A stretch of 12,192 bases of DNA. Source: Leishmania mexicana MHOM/GT/2001/U1103. Its lineage: Eukaryota; Euglenozoa; Kinetoplastea; Trypanosomatida; Trypanosomatidae. Location: positions 1 to 12,192 of the forward strand of contig NW_003946426.1 of assembly GCF_000234665.1 (NCBI RefSeq). Reading direction: 5' to 3'. Shown one piece after another: positions 1 to 7,436 of this stretch; positions within the stretch are counted from its first letter, which is position 1, and the number at the start of each line of letters is the position of its first letter. The notes beneath the pieces were generated by a model. That model was not told the origin of the DNA. It saw only the letters and a list, made by a program, of their open reading frames with translations, and ran no database searches. The translations under genes were made by a program, and so were the position numbers.

Positions 1-128
1 AAAGGGGGAGGGCGCACCGCTGTGCCCGTGCCGTGCTGGGTGGGCACGGACACGCCGGCGCCGTGCGTCGTCTCTCTTGCTGCACCGCGATGCTGAAAGG
101 CTGGTACACCAGGTGCCCTGTCGGGCCT

Positions 129-155
129 GTGTGTGTATCTGTGTGTGTATGTGTG
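129..155 (+). repeat. TG-rich imperfect microsatellite
   Basis: A run of GT dinucleotides interrupted by two TAT/TATC variants. It is repeated at 6947-6973 in unit 2. GT/CA runs are common in Leishmania UTR and intergenic DNA, and no specific function is shown. Confidence 0.7.
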
Positions 156-403
156 AAGTGCGCGTCTCACAGAATGCCGGCGGCACCCCTGCCCCTGTGC
201 TCCCGCTGTGCACGCCTCGCAGCGTCGCTTGCATGTCTCCCCACCACTGCCTCACCTCCCCCTCCGCCGCTCTCTCGATTTCTCTTCTCGCCCTGTTTCA
301 CTGCTGCCCACGCCGCCCATCTCTCTTCCGCCTCTCACAACACGCACGCACGCCACCGGACGCCAAACGACAACGCGTGCGCGCACACACCGCAGCCACA
401 AGG

Positions 404-534
404 CCATCGCGTCGCCGCACCTCCGCTCTCTCCCGCTGTCCCACCTGCCCCCTCCTGCGCCTGCCCTCCTCGTCCGCTGTGCTGCGCCATCTCATCCCCC
501 CACTACCCCCTCTGCTGTTGCTCTTTGTGACAAG
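404..534 (+). promoter_or_regulatory. Polypyrimidine tract and predicted trans-splice acceptor of amastin A
   Basis: From about 404 to 532 the + strand is strongly C/T-rich and contains no AG. The first AG is at 533-534. That is the normal arrangement for spliced-leader addition in trypanosomatids, where the first AG after a polypyrimidine tract is usually used. It would leave a 46-nt 5' UTR before the ATG at 581, with no upstream ATG. The last 13 bases before the AG lie in the part that differs from unit 2. The site is inferred; no transcript data are available here. Confidence 0.6.
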
Positions 535-580
535 GCCCGCTTTTAATTTGGCATCTCTTCGATCTTGTCTGTTGGGGGCC

Positions 581-1156
581 ATGGCGTACAACGTCCTTCT
601 CCTCGTGTACGTCATCCTGCAGTTCATCGCGTTCCTCTTGGTGCTGGTGGCCACGCCCATCGAGATGTTCCGCGTGGGAGGTCCACCGGGCAATACCGTT
701 TGCATCACACTCTGGGGCCAGAAGGTGTCATGCACATCGCTTGTGTACAGGTTTTTTATTGAAGGTGTATGGATTGTTTGTCGCAACCGACGTAATCGTT
801 TTCGGGCTGCTCAAGGCTTCGCCATCATCTCCATCTTCGTGTACGGCGGGGCGTTCTTCGCCAGTTTTGGCATCCTGTACGGTTGCTCTTTCCTCCGCTG
901 GGTCTGCCTGGCGCTGAACATCGTTGGCATTGGCACCTTGTGCGTTGTGTGGGCGGCCATGGCGGTGACGTACAACAAGCAAGAAGGGCGTTTCTGCCAA
1001 GCTATGAAAGATAGCGGCACATATGGTGCCGGCTTTGTTCTCTTTGTGATTGCGTGGATACTGGATATCATCAACACGATGATCCTGCTGCTCCCGTGTA
1101 CGGTCACGGAGAGTGACGAGGATAAGCACACCAAGCAACCGGCAGCGGAAGAGTAG
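581..1156 (+). CDS. Amastin A (amastin-like surface protein, 191 aa)
   Basis: Amastins are small surface glycoproteins of trypanosomatids with four membrane helices, mostly expressed in intracellular amastigotes; their molecular function is not settled. The protein is 191 residues, normal for the family. Hydrophobic segments fall at about 4-26, 77-101, 105-130 and 147-172. The family signature sits in the first extracellular loop, from Cys41 to Cys51, with LWG at 44-46 and Lys48. The residue before the second Cys is Ser50, where the motif normally has Asp, Glu, Asn or Thr. The stretch RNRFRAAQGFAIISI (71-85) is typical of Leishmania amastins. The tail is charged (ESDEDKH). The ATG at 581 is chosen because it is the first after the predicted splice acceptor, has a GCCATGG context, and gives an N-terminus matching amastin B (QF-AFLLVLV-TP). 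By eye it is about half identical to amastin B, although the flanking DNA is almost identical. Confidence 0.93.
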   Translation: MAYNVLLLVYVILQFIAFLLVLVATPIEMFRVGGPPGNTVCITLWGQKVSCTSLVYRFFIEGVWIVCRNRRNRFRAAQGFAIISIFVYGGAFFASFGILYGCSFLRWVCLALNIVGIGTLCVVWAAMAVTYNKQEGRFCQAMKDSGTYGAGFVLFVIAWILDIINTMILLLPCTVTESDEDKHTKQPAAEE

Positions 1157-1160
1157 CATG

Positions 1161-1180
1161 GGGAGAGCAGGGGAGAGCAG
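1161..1180 (+). repeat. Perfect 10-bp tandem duplication
   Basis: The ten bases gggagagcag occur twice in a row just after the amastin A stop codon. They belong to the diverged block and are absent from the corresponding place after amastin B. Confidence 0.85.
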
Positions 1181-2384
1181 AGGGAGCGGATGTCGAGCTC
1201 GATAGCATCAACCTCGTGCGCACCGGCGTCCTCGTGGTGGGGCTCGTGTGAGTGAGGAGGAGCGTGCAGAAGCTGCGGGTTCCCGTGTGTGCCCTTGGCC
1301 GGCCCATCGCTCTCGTTGTGCGCGTGCGTGTCTTGACGAGCGTGGCCCTGTGCGTCTCCCCTCCCCTTCCCCTGAAGCGCTTCTGTGGTGCCGGCGCATG
1401 GCTGCTGGGTTGTTGGTGGCGGCGCGGCGCGCAGGGGGGAGCGCCCGGTGTCGGTGTTGACGGCTGCGCTCTCTCCTGCGTTTGTGCTCGCCGGCGCGGC
1501 GACCTGCGCTGTGCAGAGTGGGCAGCGCACACCCTGCGCGCCGCCTCTGGGGCTTGCCGCCGTGAGGGCGGCGCCGCGCACCCTTGGCGGAGCGCGGGGG
1601 CGGGAGTGGCGTGGGGTGGACGACCAGGCGCATGGGGCAGGGCAAGATGGCGGCGCCTGCGCAGGCCACAGCGGCACGTCCGTGCATAGGCACCGCTGCC
1701 GAGGGGCAACTGCAGCACTTCCGTCATGCTGGGGTGTGGTACACGGCGTGTGCGTGTGCGCTGGCGCATGCGCCCCTGTGACCCTCCTCCGCCGTCTTCG
1801 GTGAGCGGCCCCCGCCACCGCCACCTCGACCGCGGCCGTCTGCTGCGGCTGCGACTCTTGCGTGCTGCTGGCGCGCCGACGCGTGTGGAGCGCAGTCTCG
1901 GCGCCGCTACCCCCACCCCTCACCTACGCTGTGGCTGTTGGCGTGTCTCTGTGCTGGCGCTTTGTTGGTGGTTGCCGCCCCGCGCTCTCGCCTTACTTGA
2001 CGTTCTTCTCTTTCGAGCTCACTTATGCTTGCTGTTCTCTTCTCGGCGCAGAGGGAGGCGTGGCGTGCGCGTGCGTGCTGGCGGAGGCGGCGGCTGACGG
2101 TGGCGACGGCGCAGCGAAGGGCGGCCGCCGTGCCTCAGAGCGCACGCACCCAGGCACACATGCACACACGCGCGGCGCCGCGGACAGGGGGGCTGCAGGC
2201 GGAGCGGAGCCGAGGCGCGGCTGCTTTCCTGCTCGCTCCTCTGGCGTCTGGCTCGCATCTGTCTGCGTCTGCGCCCCCTGTGTGGCTGTGTCTCCGCGCC
2301 TCTCTCTTGCGCGATTTGTTTCGATGGCTTTGTTGCTTGCGCACCCCACTCAGTTCTCCAGGCTCCACTGTGTGGAGTCCCCAC

Positions 2385-2745
2385 GCCGTATGACGGGGTG
2401 CAGCGGGCCTGGCGCGACGGAGGGGGAGAAGCACGGCGTGCAGGTAGACTGCGGGGTCTCACATGGCCCTGACCTGTGGCTGGGCAGCATTCTCCCTGGG
2501 CCCGTGCGGCATGTACCACCGCTACCGCCTGCTACCCCCTGCTCACCGACAGAGGCCACAGCCTGCGCCCTGGAGCGCGACGCTGAGGGCGGCCCCGCTG
2601 GACGCATGGCCCGGTGCAGCGGCAGGGACTGCTCGTCGTCGACGACGGGGATGTGGCCGCCGTGCCACAGGGCGTAGGGGCGCACTGCTGCTGCACGCGC
2701 GCATGTGTCGGCCTGTGCGCGGTGGAATGGAGGCGGTGGGAAGGC
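2385..2745 (-). repeat. SIDER-like dispersed repeat, - orientation, in amastin A downstream region
   Basis: The reverse complement of this stretch aligns with 6268-6505 on the + strand. The best block is 2658-2712 against about 6296-6345, with the shared core cctacgccctgtggcacggc. A second matching block covers about 2390-2465 against 6413-6505. The + copy lacks about 150 bases that lie between these blocks here. Opposite-strand translations of the core agree too (RGCGRRATGRRGALLLHAR). From memory this resembles the SIDER family of degenerate retroposons found in Leishmania 3' UTRs, including those of amastins, but I could not search for it. The outer limits are approximate. An almost identical copy is at 9230-9590. 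Confidence 0.6.
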
Positions 2746-2908
2746 GGTGCAAATGTTGTTAGTAACCACCGACAAACGCGTCGACGCACGTGAACGGAAA
2801 GTGCATCGATTTATCTGTATCTCTGTTTTTGTGTGCCAACCTCACCGCCGAGCGTCTACCGTTACGATGTCCTCGCGGACCGCTGGCTTGCTGTCCTCGC
2901 CTGGCAGG

Positions 2909-3027
2909 GCGGACGGCGTGCGTGCCCCTTTCTCTCTTCTCTCCCTTCTCCACTATTTGCTTTGTGGCACGCCTTCGTGCGTGCTGGTTACCATGCTTGC
3001 CTCCCTTGTCCGACGCGCTCAACCCAG
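2909..3027 (+). promoter_or_regulatory. Long AG-free pyrimidine tract upstream of tuzin 1, candidate splice acceptor at 3026-3027
   Basis: This is the strongest C/T-rich stretch before tuzin 1, with the densest part at about 2927-2975. No AG occurs from about 2906 until 3026-3027. If this AG is used, the tuzin leader would be about 370 nt and would contain several upstream ATGs (for example 3122, 3149, 3182, 3234 and 3242). The shorter tract nearer the gene gives a cleaner leader, so the choice is open. The tract could instead help place the amastin polyadenylation site, because the two processes are coupled in trypanosomatids. Confidence 0.4.
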
Positions 3028-3156
3028 CACCGCCACTGCCGCCCCCGTCGTCCTCCTGGAGAGGAAGGGTAGGGTGTGTTGCACGCCTGTCGCGCGGCTG
3101 CTGCGCGTGGTGGGGCTGCGCCATGCGCGTGCAGGTGTGCGCTCTCGCATGCCGGC

Positions 3157-3181
3157 ATAGATATATATGTGTGTGTGTGTG
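3157..3181 (+). repeat. TA/TG dinucleotide microsatellite
   Basis: An AT run passes directly into a GT run, 25 bases in all. The partner at 10002-10026 has the same total length, but its AT part is longer and uninterrupted, while copy 1 has a G inside the AT run. It lies in the predicted leader or spacer before tuzin. Confidence 0.8.
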
Positions 3182-3246
3182 CATGTCCGTGCGTGTGCGC
3201 GCCGTCTGGCAGCGCAGCCGCTTTCTGTGCCGATGCCTCATCATGC

Positions 3247-3290
3247 GCCCCACTCCTCTCTCTGCTGCACGCTGGCACGCGGCTGGTGAG
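3247..3290 (+). promoter_or_regulatory. Pyrimidine tract and candidate trans-splice acceptor of tuzin 1
   Basis: A short C/T-rich run at 3247-3267 is followed by a first AG at 3289-3290. Using it would give a 105-nt leader in which the ATG at 3396 is the first ATG, which favours this site and this start. The same elements lie 6845 bases downstream for tuzin 2. The tract is short, so the longer one at 2909-3027 remains a competitor. Confidence 0.45.
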
Positions 3291-3395
3291 TGGTTCTCGA
3301 AGCACGGTGGTGCATTGGAGCCGCCCAGCCGTGAGCAGCGCAGACACGCACACGCCAACACGAGGCGCTCACACTTGTACCCCTTGTGAAGGGCC

Positions 3396-5236
3396 ATGCG
3401 GCGAGGCTTCGCCGGCAATTGTCTGTGCGGATTTGGCGGCAGAAACCGTGCGGGTGCGGCTGCATTGTCTAGAGTCTCTTTGTTCGGCTGCCGGTTGCCG
3501 GCGGCGAGTGGCGGATGCGGCGGCGTGGTCTGTGTGTTGTCGCACGGCGGTCACTGGCGTGAGTGTGAGGGGGGCACGCCTGGCCCTCTGCCGTCACCGA
3601 GAAAGCGGTGGAATAGTCTGGAAGGGCTCTTGGCTGGTGTGGGTCCGACGCACCCGGCCAGCGTTTTCGACGACCGGCCCGTGGCTCTTGGCCGCCTCGT
3701 GAGCAAATTGTCGGAGGCGTCTTACACGGTGGAGATGCTGGGTACTGCCGAGAGGGGTTGCCACGGGGGGAACCGCCGCCGGGCCGCGGCGCAGCTGTTG
3801 ACGGTGGATGCTGGCACGCGGGTGACGGTCAGGATGGAGAAGGATCCCTCGAGCACAGCGGCGGTGGCGCAGTCCGCCATGCATATGATGGGCACTATCG
3901 TAAAGGTGGACGGAGATGCCACGTATGTTATACTAATGGAGAGCGGCGAGGTGGAGCTCTCTGTGGCACGTGAACGCATTGTGGCGCTGCAGCCGCCGAA
4001 GAAGCTGCTCCACAGCGCGAGGCTGGTGGCGCTGGTAGGCTGGCTGCGCTCCTGCGTGCACGACCCGCGGAACGTCGAGGCCATCGCGCTGATCCTGTTC
4101 AGCGGCGGCTGGCGGGAGGAGCGGATGTACCTGCTGGGTGGCGTGGATCTCCTGCCGCTTGTGTTTGTGTCGAAGGTGGAGCTGGACAGCATTATGGAGA
4201 AGGTGCAGTGGGAGCGCGACCACTACAGGGCGATGCGCATGCTGCGCCGCGAGCGGATGAAGGATAGGAACTTGCGCTACGCCCTGGCCAAGTACAAGGG
4301 CACCATGAGCTGCATTGCCGGGGTGCTGGTGGTCGGCTACGTGTTCACGACGAACCTGCGCACGTACCGGCGGCGGCTGCGGAGCCATCAGCTCCAGACG
4401 GCCATCGAGACCCTGTCAGAGGCTGCCCGGCCATCGACGGATGAGGGTGTGCTGGCGGCGGCCGGTGTGTGCCGTGTCGCGGCGCGGTGCGCGTGGAGGG
4501 GGTGCCGCTGGTTCACGTGGACGTGGGCGGCACGGAGGACACCCTGCGCAGCATTGTCGAGGCCCTGGGGGTGGGCAATGCGGAGGTGTGCGGCGACCTG
4601 CTGGGCTTTGTGGAGGAGGCCATGCGGGGCGCGACCGTGAAGGGCAGCGGACGCCTTCCGTTCTTGGTGATGAGGCTGCGCGAGGGCAGTGATCTGGGCA
4701 GAGTGTACGGCGAAGTTGTGAGCCTGGTGAGCGAGTGCCAGGCCTGCCATATCATCCTGGAGGTGCCGATGAAGGCTCTGACCCCCTCGAACGTGTCGTT
4801 GCGGAGGCTGGATTGTTACTGCGTCGCACCCTTCTCCCGCGGGCAGGCGTTCGCCTACACGGAACACGCGGTGGACGCGCTGGACCTGGTGTACTTTGTG
4901 GAGGTGGTGGGGACGCGCAGCAGCGACGTTGACGAGCTGTGCACTGCGCTGCGCCAGCGCGGCGCGGACCCGGTCGCGTACACGAGCCTCATGCTTGTGA
5001 GAGCGATGCGTCGGCTGCAAGCTGTGCTGGGACCGCCCGGCTCGCCTGCGCGTGCGGCGATCCGACAGCTCGCCTCGATGCCGTACACCGACGGCGTGCG
5101 TGATGACGCCATTGGAGCGATGCCGGTGCTGGGGCAGCCAGATGTGCAGGAGATGGTGCTGTATGATCCGGTGCAGGACGAGTGGCGGTTCGCGCAGCCG
5201 GTGTACCACACCGCGGCGCGCTGCATCTTGATCTAG
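3396..5236 (+). pseudogene. Tuzin 1, frameshifted at about 4429-4454
   Basis: Apart from about a dozen substitutions this copy matches tuzin 2 (10241-12070) until the sequence encoding LSEA, residue 343. There the DNA is replaced and is 11 bases longer than in copy 2, so the downstream half is in another frame. The first frame runs on for 71 unrelated residues (starting RPSTDEG) and stops at 4638-4640. The C-terminal half is open from 4445 to 5236, with a TGA at 4442-4444 just upstream and no ATG until 4622. The product would be a 414-residue truncated protein that keeps the SH3/KOW-like module and membrane segment but loses the NTPase-like half. The C-terminal half shows no other damage, so the break is probably recent. 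I saw no convincing slippery site for -1 frameshifting. An assembly error is possible within a tandem array, but this is a replaced segment rather than a single-base error. Confidence 0.75.
4399..4437 (+). repeat. 10-bp direct repeat at the tuzin 1 frameshift
   Basis: The sequence cggccatcga occurs at 4399-4408, where tuzin 2 also has it, and again at 4428-4437 inside the segment found only in copy 1. The second occurrence sits at the left edge of the replaced DNA, which suggests replication slippage or microhomology-mediated repair. Confidence 0.8.
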
Positions 5237-6267
5237 GGTGTGGACGAGACCGGCGCGTGCGAGCTGGGGGCTGTGCCTTGGCTTCTGCTTGGCCGCTTGT
5301 GTGGAGGCGGATGTGGCTGGGCTGCCCCCACCGCCATGTGTTGACGGGCAGCCGTTGAAGGCAGACCTCACGGCACGGCGCCGCCCTGCGACGTGGGGGC
5401 TGGCAGCTGCGTGCCGGTGCGGTTGTCTGCTTGACCACGTGCCGAGGGAGACGAAGGTGCCATGGGGGTGGAGAGGAGAGGAGAAGAGCCGTCGCCCCCT
5501 GCGGCGACCCCCTCCTCGCCTGTGCTGGGAGGCCAGACGAGCGTCGGCAAAGGCGATGCGGCGGACTCACGCCGTCCGTTGGCGGTGCACCGGCGGAGTC
5601 ACCGATACAGGCGCATACACATGTATAGATGTAGGCTTGCATGCGCGTGCGCATGCTCTGGTGAAGGCGCGCCATGGGGTGGAACTGCTGATGCCCAGCT
5701 CTCGGGCACTCCCTCTCGCGGCTGTCTCGGCCTCTGCGTCCTAGGCGAGCCGGTGGGTGCGCCAGTCGCCGTGCACGAATGTGGGTACGCCCGAGTCCGT
5801 CATACCGGGTCCCATTGGCCCCACTCCATTCGATGCCTCTCTCACGCCGTAGGAGGCGTGCCGTACCGGTGTGGACTGTCTGCAGCTGTTGTCTCGACGG
5901 TGGAGACGGTGGCGCCGCTTGCGTTGGGCTGCGACTTCGCTGGTGTCGGCAACGCAGCTGTGCATGTGGCGCTCATGCGCTCATGGGGCTCGCGCGGCCT
6001 GCGGTTGTCGGAGCTGACGAGCGGTGAGACCGGCTAGCGATGGCACCCCATGTGCTTCGAAGGCTCCGGAGAAGGCGGACGATGAACTGCGCATGCGGAG
6101 ACGCTGATTGCGGGTGGTGCGGCTCTGATGCTGCGGAGGTGGAGGGGGTGCAGGCGTGCTAGGCGCGAGTCCATCGCCTGGAGGGCCGGGCGCCGTGCAC
6201 GCGCCTCGAGGCGGCTGTCAGCGGCGTCACGGGGTCCGCCGGCGCTCGATAGCCTTTTGTGTTGAGC

Positions 6268-6505
6268 GTGCCGAGTCCACCACGCGATACGGCGACAGAT
6301 GCGCGCGTGCAGCAGCAGTGCGCCCCTACGCCCTGTGGCACGGCGACCACATCCGCGTGGTCGAGGACGAGCCGTCCTGCCGCTGCACCGGGTCATACCG
6401 CAAGCGGACGCTGTGAGACCCTGCCGTGTCTGCCTGCGTGCCGCGCTTCTCTCCCCTCAGTCCGCGTCGAGCCGCTGCATGCCGTCACATACGGCGTGGC
6501 GACCC
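6268..6505 (+). repeat. SIDER-like dispersed repeat, + orientation, internally deleted
   Basis: This is the inverted partner of the repeats at 2385-2745 and 9230-9590. Reading along the + strand, 6296-6400 matches the reverse complement of about 2600-2712, then about 150 bases present in the other copies are missing, then 6413-6505 matches the reverse complement of about 2390-2465. It is more diverged from those two than they are from each other, so it is an older, independent insertion rather than part of the recent unit duplication. The SIDER assignment rests on memory of the family and its location in a Leishmania-type intergenic region. The ends are approximate. Confidence 0.6.
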
Positions 6506-6946
6506 GCCACCCCACTCCCGCGGTGGACTCCGCATGACCGGATGGTGTAGTTGGTGCTGCTCTGGTGATGCTTGCGGCACCTGCGCCTCACGAGCCCACC
6601 CGGCCGGCTGGGTCGTCGTCTCGCGTCCCACACCGGACGGCGCGAGCCGGCCCCCGCCCCGACGGCGTGCGGACGGCGAGCGACATTGCCTGGTGGCTGG
6701 TGGAGAACCTCCCGTGCCGCGAGGTGACTCTCAGGTGCGCGGCGTGCGTGGCGTGTGTGTGCCTGGCAGGAACGTGGCAGCACAGCCGCAACGCCACTGC
6801 GTCCCCTTTGTCGTTGAGAAAGGGGGAGGGCGCACCGCTGTGCCCGTGCCGTGCTGGGTGGGCACGGACACGCCGGCGCCGTGCGTCGTCTCTCTTGCTG
6901 CACCGCGATGCTGAAAGGCTGGTACACCAGGTGCCCTGTCGGGCCT

Positions 6947-6973
6947 GTGTGTGTATCTGTGTGTGTATGTGTG
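6947..6973 (+). repeat. TG-rich imperfect microsatellite, second copy
   Basis: Same sequence as the run at 129-155. It lies in the flank upstream of amastin B, about 40 bases before the 38-bp insertion that separates the two flanks. Confidence 0.7.
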
Positions 6974-7010
6974 AAGTGCGCGTCTCACAGAATGCCGGCG
7001 GCACCCCTGC

Positions 7011-7048
7011 CTGTGTACTTCCTCTGCGTGTGTGTGCCAGCCAGCACC
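7011..7048 (+). other. 38-bp segment present only in the amastin B flank
   Basis: The offset between the two units jumps from 6818 to 6856 here. The additional DNA is TG- and CCAG-rich and has no counterpart near position 192-197. It could be an insertion in unit 2 or a deletion in unit 1. The exact edges are ambiguous by a few bases. Confidence 0.75.
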
Positions 7049-7259
7049 CCCTGTGCTCCCGTTGCGCACGCCTCGCAGCGTCGCTTGCCTGTATCCCCAT
7101 CACTGCCTCCCCTCCCCCTCCGCCGCTCTCTCCACCTCTCTTCTCGCCCTGTTTCACTGCTGCCCACACCGCCCATCCCTCTTCCGCCTCTCACAACACG
7201 CACGCACGCCACCGGACGCCAAACGACAACGCGTGCGCGCACACGCCGCAGCCACAAGG

Positions 7260-7409
7260 CCATCGCGTCGCCGCACCTCTGCTCTCTCCCGCTGTCCCAT
7301 CTGCCCCCTCCTGCGGCTGCCCTCCTCGTCCGCTGTGCTGCGCCATCTCATCCCCCCACCCCCCCTCTGCTGTTGCCTCCCCCGTCTGCCTCGGCGCTGC
7401 CCTTCTCAG
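7260..7409 (+). promoter_or_regulatory. Polypyrimidine tract and predicted trans-splice acceptor of amastin B
   Basis: A long C/T-rich, AG-free stretch ends at the first AG, 7408-7409. Spliced-leader addition there gives a 27-nt leader with no upstream ATG before the start at 7437. Up to 7375 the tract matches that of amastin A. The last part, with the acceptor itself, is different, so each amastin carries its own acceptor. Confidence 0.6.
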
Positions 7410-7436
7410 CCTCTCGCTCTCGTCCGTTTTGCGGCC

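Larger units (their letters stand above)
1..580 (+). other. 5' flank of amastin A: TG-rich run, pyrimidine tract, no gene
   Basis: I see no credible gene here. Frames are open across it only because the sequence is pyrimidine-rich and stop-poor. The open frame of amastin A extends upstream to about 77, but that stretch is Pro/Cys/His/Arg-rich low-complexity translation unlike any amastin, and it lies before the predicted splice acceptor. The region holds a TG-rich run (129-155) and a long C/T-rich tract leading into the gene. It matches 6819-7375 closely up to position 520, apart from a 38-bp gap. Confidence 0.8.
1157..3395 (+). other. Intergenic region amastin A to tuzin 1 (3' UTR plus tuzin leader)
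   Basis: No credible gene is present in these 2.2 kb. The region should hold the long 3' UTR of amastin A, its polyadenylation site and the splice acceptor and leader of tuzin 1. It includes a 10-bp tandem duplication (1161-1180), a SIDER-like repeat on the - strand (2385-2745), two pyrimidine tracts (2909-3027 and 3247-3290) and a TA/TG microsatellite (3157-3181). From about 1248 onward it is nearly identical to 8103-10240. The open frames in it are GC-driven: their translations are Arg/Ala/Pro/Cys-rich, and several occur in all frames at once. Long 3' UTRs controlling stage-specific expression are well known for Leishmania amastins, but no element is proven here. Confidence 0.75.
1..6818 (+). 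repeat. Tandem repeat unit 1 (amastin A + tuzin 1)
   Basis: Position 1 aligns with position 6819, and the match continues through the rest of the window, so this is one period of a direct tandem array. The offset between units starts at 6818 and shifts through indels to 6856, 6855, 6861, 6845, 6834 and finally 6835. Each shift can be traced to a local insertion or deletion. The unit probably continues upstream of the window, since it begins inside an amastin 5' flank with no boundary feature. Where the biological unit starts is arbitrary; this phase is set only by the window edge. Confidence 0.93.
5237..7436 (+). other. Intergenic region tuzin 1 to amastin B
   Basis: No credible gene is present in these 2.2 kb. 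The first 120 bases or so match the sequence after tuzin 2. From about 5358 to 6818 no second copy is available in the window. The stretch contains an imperfect purine/pyrimidine-alternating patch near 5608-5660, the + oriented SIDER-like repeat (6268-6505), then the repeat of the window start from 6819, with a TG run and the long pyrimidine tract ahead of amastin B. Open frames here give low-complexity Arg/Ala/Cys/Pro translations and have no partner that I recognise. It should hold the tuzin 3' UTR and the amastin B leader. Confidence 0.75.

Noticed and set aside
129..155. Possible telomeric or CRISPR-like repeat
   Set aside because: It is only a GT microsatellite without TTAGGG units, spacers or regular repeat structure.
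77..580. N-terminal extension of amastin A (and 7032-7436 for amastin B)
   Set aside because: The extension translates the pyrimidine tract and upstream flank, lies before the predicted splice acceptor, and looks nothing like an amastin N-terminus.
811..1923. 370-residue - strand open frame overlapping amastin A
   Set aside because: It runs antisense through a clear amastin gene and into the spacer. The translation is Arg/Pro/Thr/His-rich, typical of GC-rich shadow frames.
1862..2677. 271-residue + strand open frame (partner 8587-9522)
   Set aside because: The composition is low-complexity Arg/Ala/Cys/Pro, it crosses the SIDER-like repeat, and the two units do not keep the same frame: the 16-bp difference near 2094 shifts it.
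4495..4575. Programmed -1 frameshift in tuzin 1
   Set aside because: G-rich runs exist (near 4497 and 4566), but none forms a standard slippery heptamer that I can recognise. The same runs occur in tuzin 2, where no shift is needed.
4445..5236. C-terminal half of tuzin 1 as a separate gene
   Set aside because: It has no ATG until 4622 and no pyrimidine tract or acceptor ahead of it, and it matches the second half of tuzin 2 exactly in register. It is the remnant of a frameshifted gene.
4388..5371. Long - strand open frame opposite the tuzin 3' half, with a partner at 11261-12172
   Set aside because: It is a mirror of the tuzin coding frame in GC-rich DNA, giving a His/Gln/Arg/Ala-rich translation without recognisable domains. 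Its presence in both units follows from the units being copies.
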